The notes under the pieces are model-generated. The model saw nothing but the letters and a program-made list of their open reading frames with translations, made no database searches and was not told the DNA's origin. DNA of 5,426 bases from Anaerolineae bacterium (GTDB lineage Bacteria > Chloroflexota > Anaerolineae > Aggregatilineales > Phototrophicaceae): assembly GCA_014379235.1 (NCBI GenBank), contig JACMMD010000638.1, forward strand, positions 1 to 5,426, given 5' to 3'. Of the stretch, positions 4,004 through 5,426 are shown one piece after another. A program made the translations under genes and the position numbers. The first letter of the stretch is position 1. Each line of letters starts with the position of its first letter.

Positions 4004-5426
4004 CGATGATCGCAGAAACGACGCAGACGATTTTGAAGACGACGACGCCATAGAGGGCGACATCCCCGATTGGTTGTCCGAGGTCGCGCCCATAGGCGAT
4101 GACGACAGCGACGATGACGACTCGGCGGATTGGCTGTCTGAACTGTCAGACGCTGGCGCTGATGTCGGCGCAGACCTAGACGCTGCACCGGACGCCGACA
4201 GGCCGGAATGGATGCCGGACGAACTTTCGGCGGCTGAGGCCGGCGTACCGGATTGGCTGTCGGAGATGACTCCGCCGGAAACCGTCGATGTCTATGCCGT
4301 CGTCAACTCACCGGAATATGGCGCGATTGATGACGCGGGGGCTGACGATTTGTTCGCGCTCGATGACACCGACGTGACGCTCGAAGAGGCTGACGCGCTC
4401 GACTGGATGGCTGACACCGACCCTAGCGGCGAATTTATCGAGGGTGACATCGACCTTGAAAGCCTCGAAGATGCCGACGATGTTCTCGTTCCCGGCGACG
4501 TGCCCGACTGGTTGAGCGAAATGCAAGTCGGAACGTCGCTCGATGCCGACGAACCAATGCCTCTGGAAACCGAAGCACTCGGCGAACTCACGCCAAACGC
4601 GGACACCCCCGACTGGTTGAGCGCCATACAAGATGAAAACGCCGACGAACTCGAACCCGTGCCGATGATTGAATCGCAGGGCGGCGAGGGTATCGTAGAA
4701 GATACTCCAGACTGGCTGACCGACGAAGAACCGATAGCGGTAGGCGATATGCCCGACTGGTTATCAGAGGTTTCGCCCGACGTTGACGAAGCAGTCGAGG
4801 AAGAAGTGCCAGAAACCGAAGCGGCTGTTCCCGATTGGTTGGGCGCACCAATCAGCGAGGACAGCGGCGTAGAAGCCCCGCCCGATGCGGCGGCAGACCT
4901 CGAACCCGTACCGGGCTGGCTCGAAGAAGATGCTGACACGCTCGAACCCGCGCAAGAAGGCGGTTATGCTGAAATCCCCGAATCCGGCTTTGACGCGGAC
5001 GCTGTAGAAACTGCCGCCGAGTTAGAAGCGGAAGCCGTGGCCGAAGTGCCTGATTGGCTGGCCGAAGTCGCGCCAGAGTCCGAGCCTGAACTGGTGTTGG
5101 AAAATGAAATCGCTGAATATGAGACGGATGAGGGCGAACTAGAGCCTGTCATCTACACCGATGAAGGCGATCAAGCCGAGTTCATCGAGGAAGAAACCGT
5201 CGGCGCAGAGTTTGAACCCGAAGTGCCGCTTGTGGCTTCGATTGAAGCGCCGCCTATGCCGGACGCAATGCCCGAAGGCATACCCGAAGTCGCAGTGGTC
5301 AGCGCCGCTGAGTACAGCGAACCCGGAACCGAGTTCGTGTATATCGAAACGGTGCAGCCGGGAGAGCCTGTCGAAACGCCGGAAACTTATGTGGCGGCGG
5401 AAACACTGCCCGAAGAAATGGCCGAA
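3996..5426 (+). CDS. Highly acidic PDWL-repeat protein, probably disordered, 3' end beyond the window
   Basis: ATG 3996 overlaps the ABC-F stop by 8 nt (ATGAGTGA), and the frame is open for 477 codons to the last base. By hand count about 155 residues are Asp/Glu. Arg occurs only at 6, 7 and 69; Lys, His and Cys are absent. All twelve Trp lie in one motif, consensus P-D-W-L-[SA]-E-[MV], with W at 26, 46, 72, 87, 137, 172, 207, 240, 255, 281, 308 and 354. Variants are ADWL (46), PEWM (72), LDWM (137) and PGWL (308). Spacers of 15-50 residues are acidic and Ala/Pro-rich, with no globular pattern, signal peptide or membrane segment. Residues 355-477 lack the motif. Similar PDWL segments occur, as I recall, near the N-termini of Anaerolineae proteins, some with TPR or zinc-ribbon domains, so a folded domain may follow downstream. 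The motifs may be docking sites; function unknown. Confidence 0.85.
   Translation, partial: MSDDDRRNDADDFEDDDAIEGDIPDWLSEVAPIGDDDSDDDDSADWLSELSDAGADVGADLDAAPDADRPEWMPDELSAAEAGVPDWLSEMTPPETVDVYAVVNSPEYGAIDDAGADDLFALDDTDVTLEEADALDWMADTDPSGEFIEGDIDLESLEDADDVLVPGDVPDWLSEMQVGTSLDADEPMPLETEALGELTPNADTPDWLSAIQDENADELEPVPMIESQGGEGIVEDTPDWLTDEEPIAVGDMPDWLSEVSPDVDEAVEEEVPETEAAVPDWLGAPISEDSGVEAPPDAAADLEPVPGWLEEDADTLEPAQEGGYAEIPESGFDADAVETAAELEAEAVAEVPDWLAEVAPESEPELVLENEIAEYETDEGELEPVIYTDEGDQAEFIEEETVGAEFEPEVPLVASIEAPPMPDAMPEGIPEVAVVSAAEYSEPGTEFVYIETVQPGEPVETPETYVAAETLPEEMAE
4065..5069 (+). repeat. Twelve degenerate PDWL(S/A)E protein motifs
   Basis: Trp codons begin at 4071, 4131, 4209, 4254, 4404, 4509, 4614, 4713, 4758, 4836, 4917 and 5055, each inside a PDWL-like motif. 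Successive Trp spacings are 20, 26, 15, 50, 35, 35, 33, 15, 26, 27 and 46 residues, so this is a dispersed motif array and not a tandem DNA repeat. Codons differ freely between copies: Leu after Trp uses TTG, CTG, TTA and CTC, and Ser uses TCC, TCT, TCG, TCA and AGC. Confidence 0.85.

Noticed and set aside
4292..4939. 215-residue Ser-rich minus-strand frame, with others nearby at 4308-4631, 4588-4851, 4764-4955 and 4964-5152
   Set aside because: These are the antisense of the Asp/Glu-rich gene: GA-rich codons read backwards give TCN (Ser) codons and lack stops. No ribosome-binding site or family pattern is seen.
4065..5069. PDWL array as a tandem DNA repeat or recent expansion
   Set aside because: Spacing varies from 15 to 50 residues and the copies use different synonymous codons, so there is no DNA-level repeat unit.

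Overview
This 5.4 kb window is moderately GC-rich and gene-dense, with GTG and TTG starts alongside ATG. Gene content suggests a Chloroflexota bacterium, perhaps of the Anaerolineae type. The clues are a DUF1355-type glutamine-amidotransferase-like protein, a short GGGGCGCAGCATGC palindrome, an ABC-F ATPase and an acidic protein with repeated PDWL motifs. This placement is inferred from general familiarity with such genomes and was not tested by any search.

Layout. (1) Positions 2-406 (+) hold the C-terminal end of a putative glutamine-amidotransferase-like protein. (2) A perfect 28-bp palindrome (409-436) lies between it and a convergent gene, and supplies that gene's stop codon. (3) A compact minus-strand cluster is read from 1499 down to 433: a DUF4258-like protein, a DUF2283-like protein and a PaaI-type hotdog thioesterase, separated by two 19-nt gaps. 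The first two form a pair resembling a toxin-antitoxin module. (4) A divergent plus-strand gene (1566-2021) encodes a 151-residue protein that I do not recognise. (5) After a 77-nt promoter-like gap, 2099-4003 encodes a complete two-domain ABC-F ATPase with a C-terminal coiled coil. (6) Overlapping its stop by 8 nt, a new frame opens at 3996 and stays open to the end of the window (477 codons, no stop).

The open frame at the end is the most striking part of the window. By hand count about 155 of 477 residues are Asp or Glu. There is no Lys, His or Cys, and only three Arg, all in the first 69 residues. All twelve Trp residues sit in a repeated PDWL(S/A)E-like motif. The repeats use different synonymous codons, so the motif appears to be kept by selection at the protein level and not by recent duplication. 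Its start codon overlaps the end of the ABC-F gene and is preceded by a good ribosome-binding site, so the two are probably translationally coupled. A joint role near the ribosome is possible, but that is only an inference.

No rRNA, tRNA, CRISPR array, insertion sequence or origin is visible. No gene-free stretch exceeds 300 bases.
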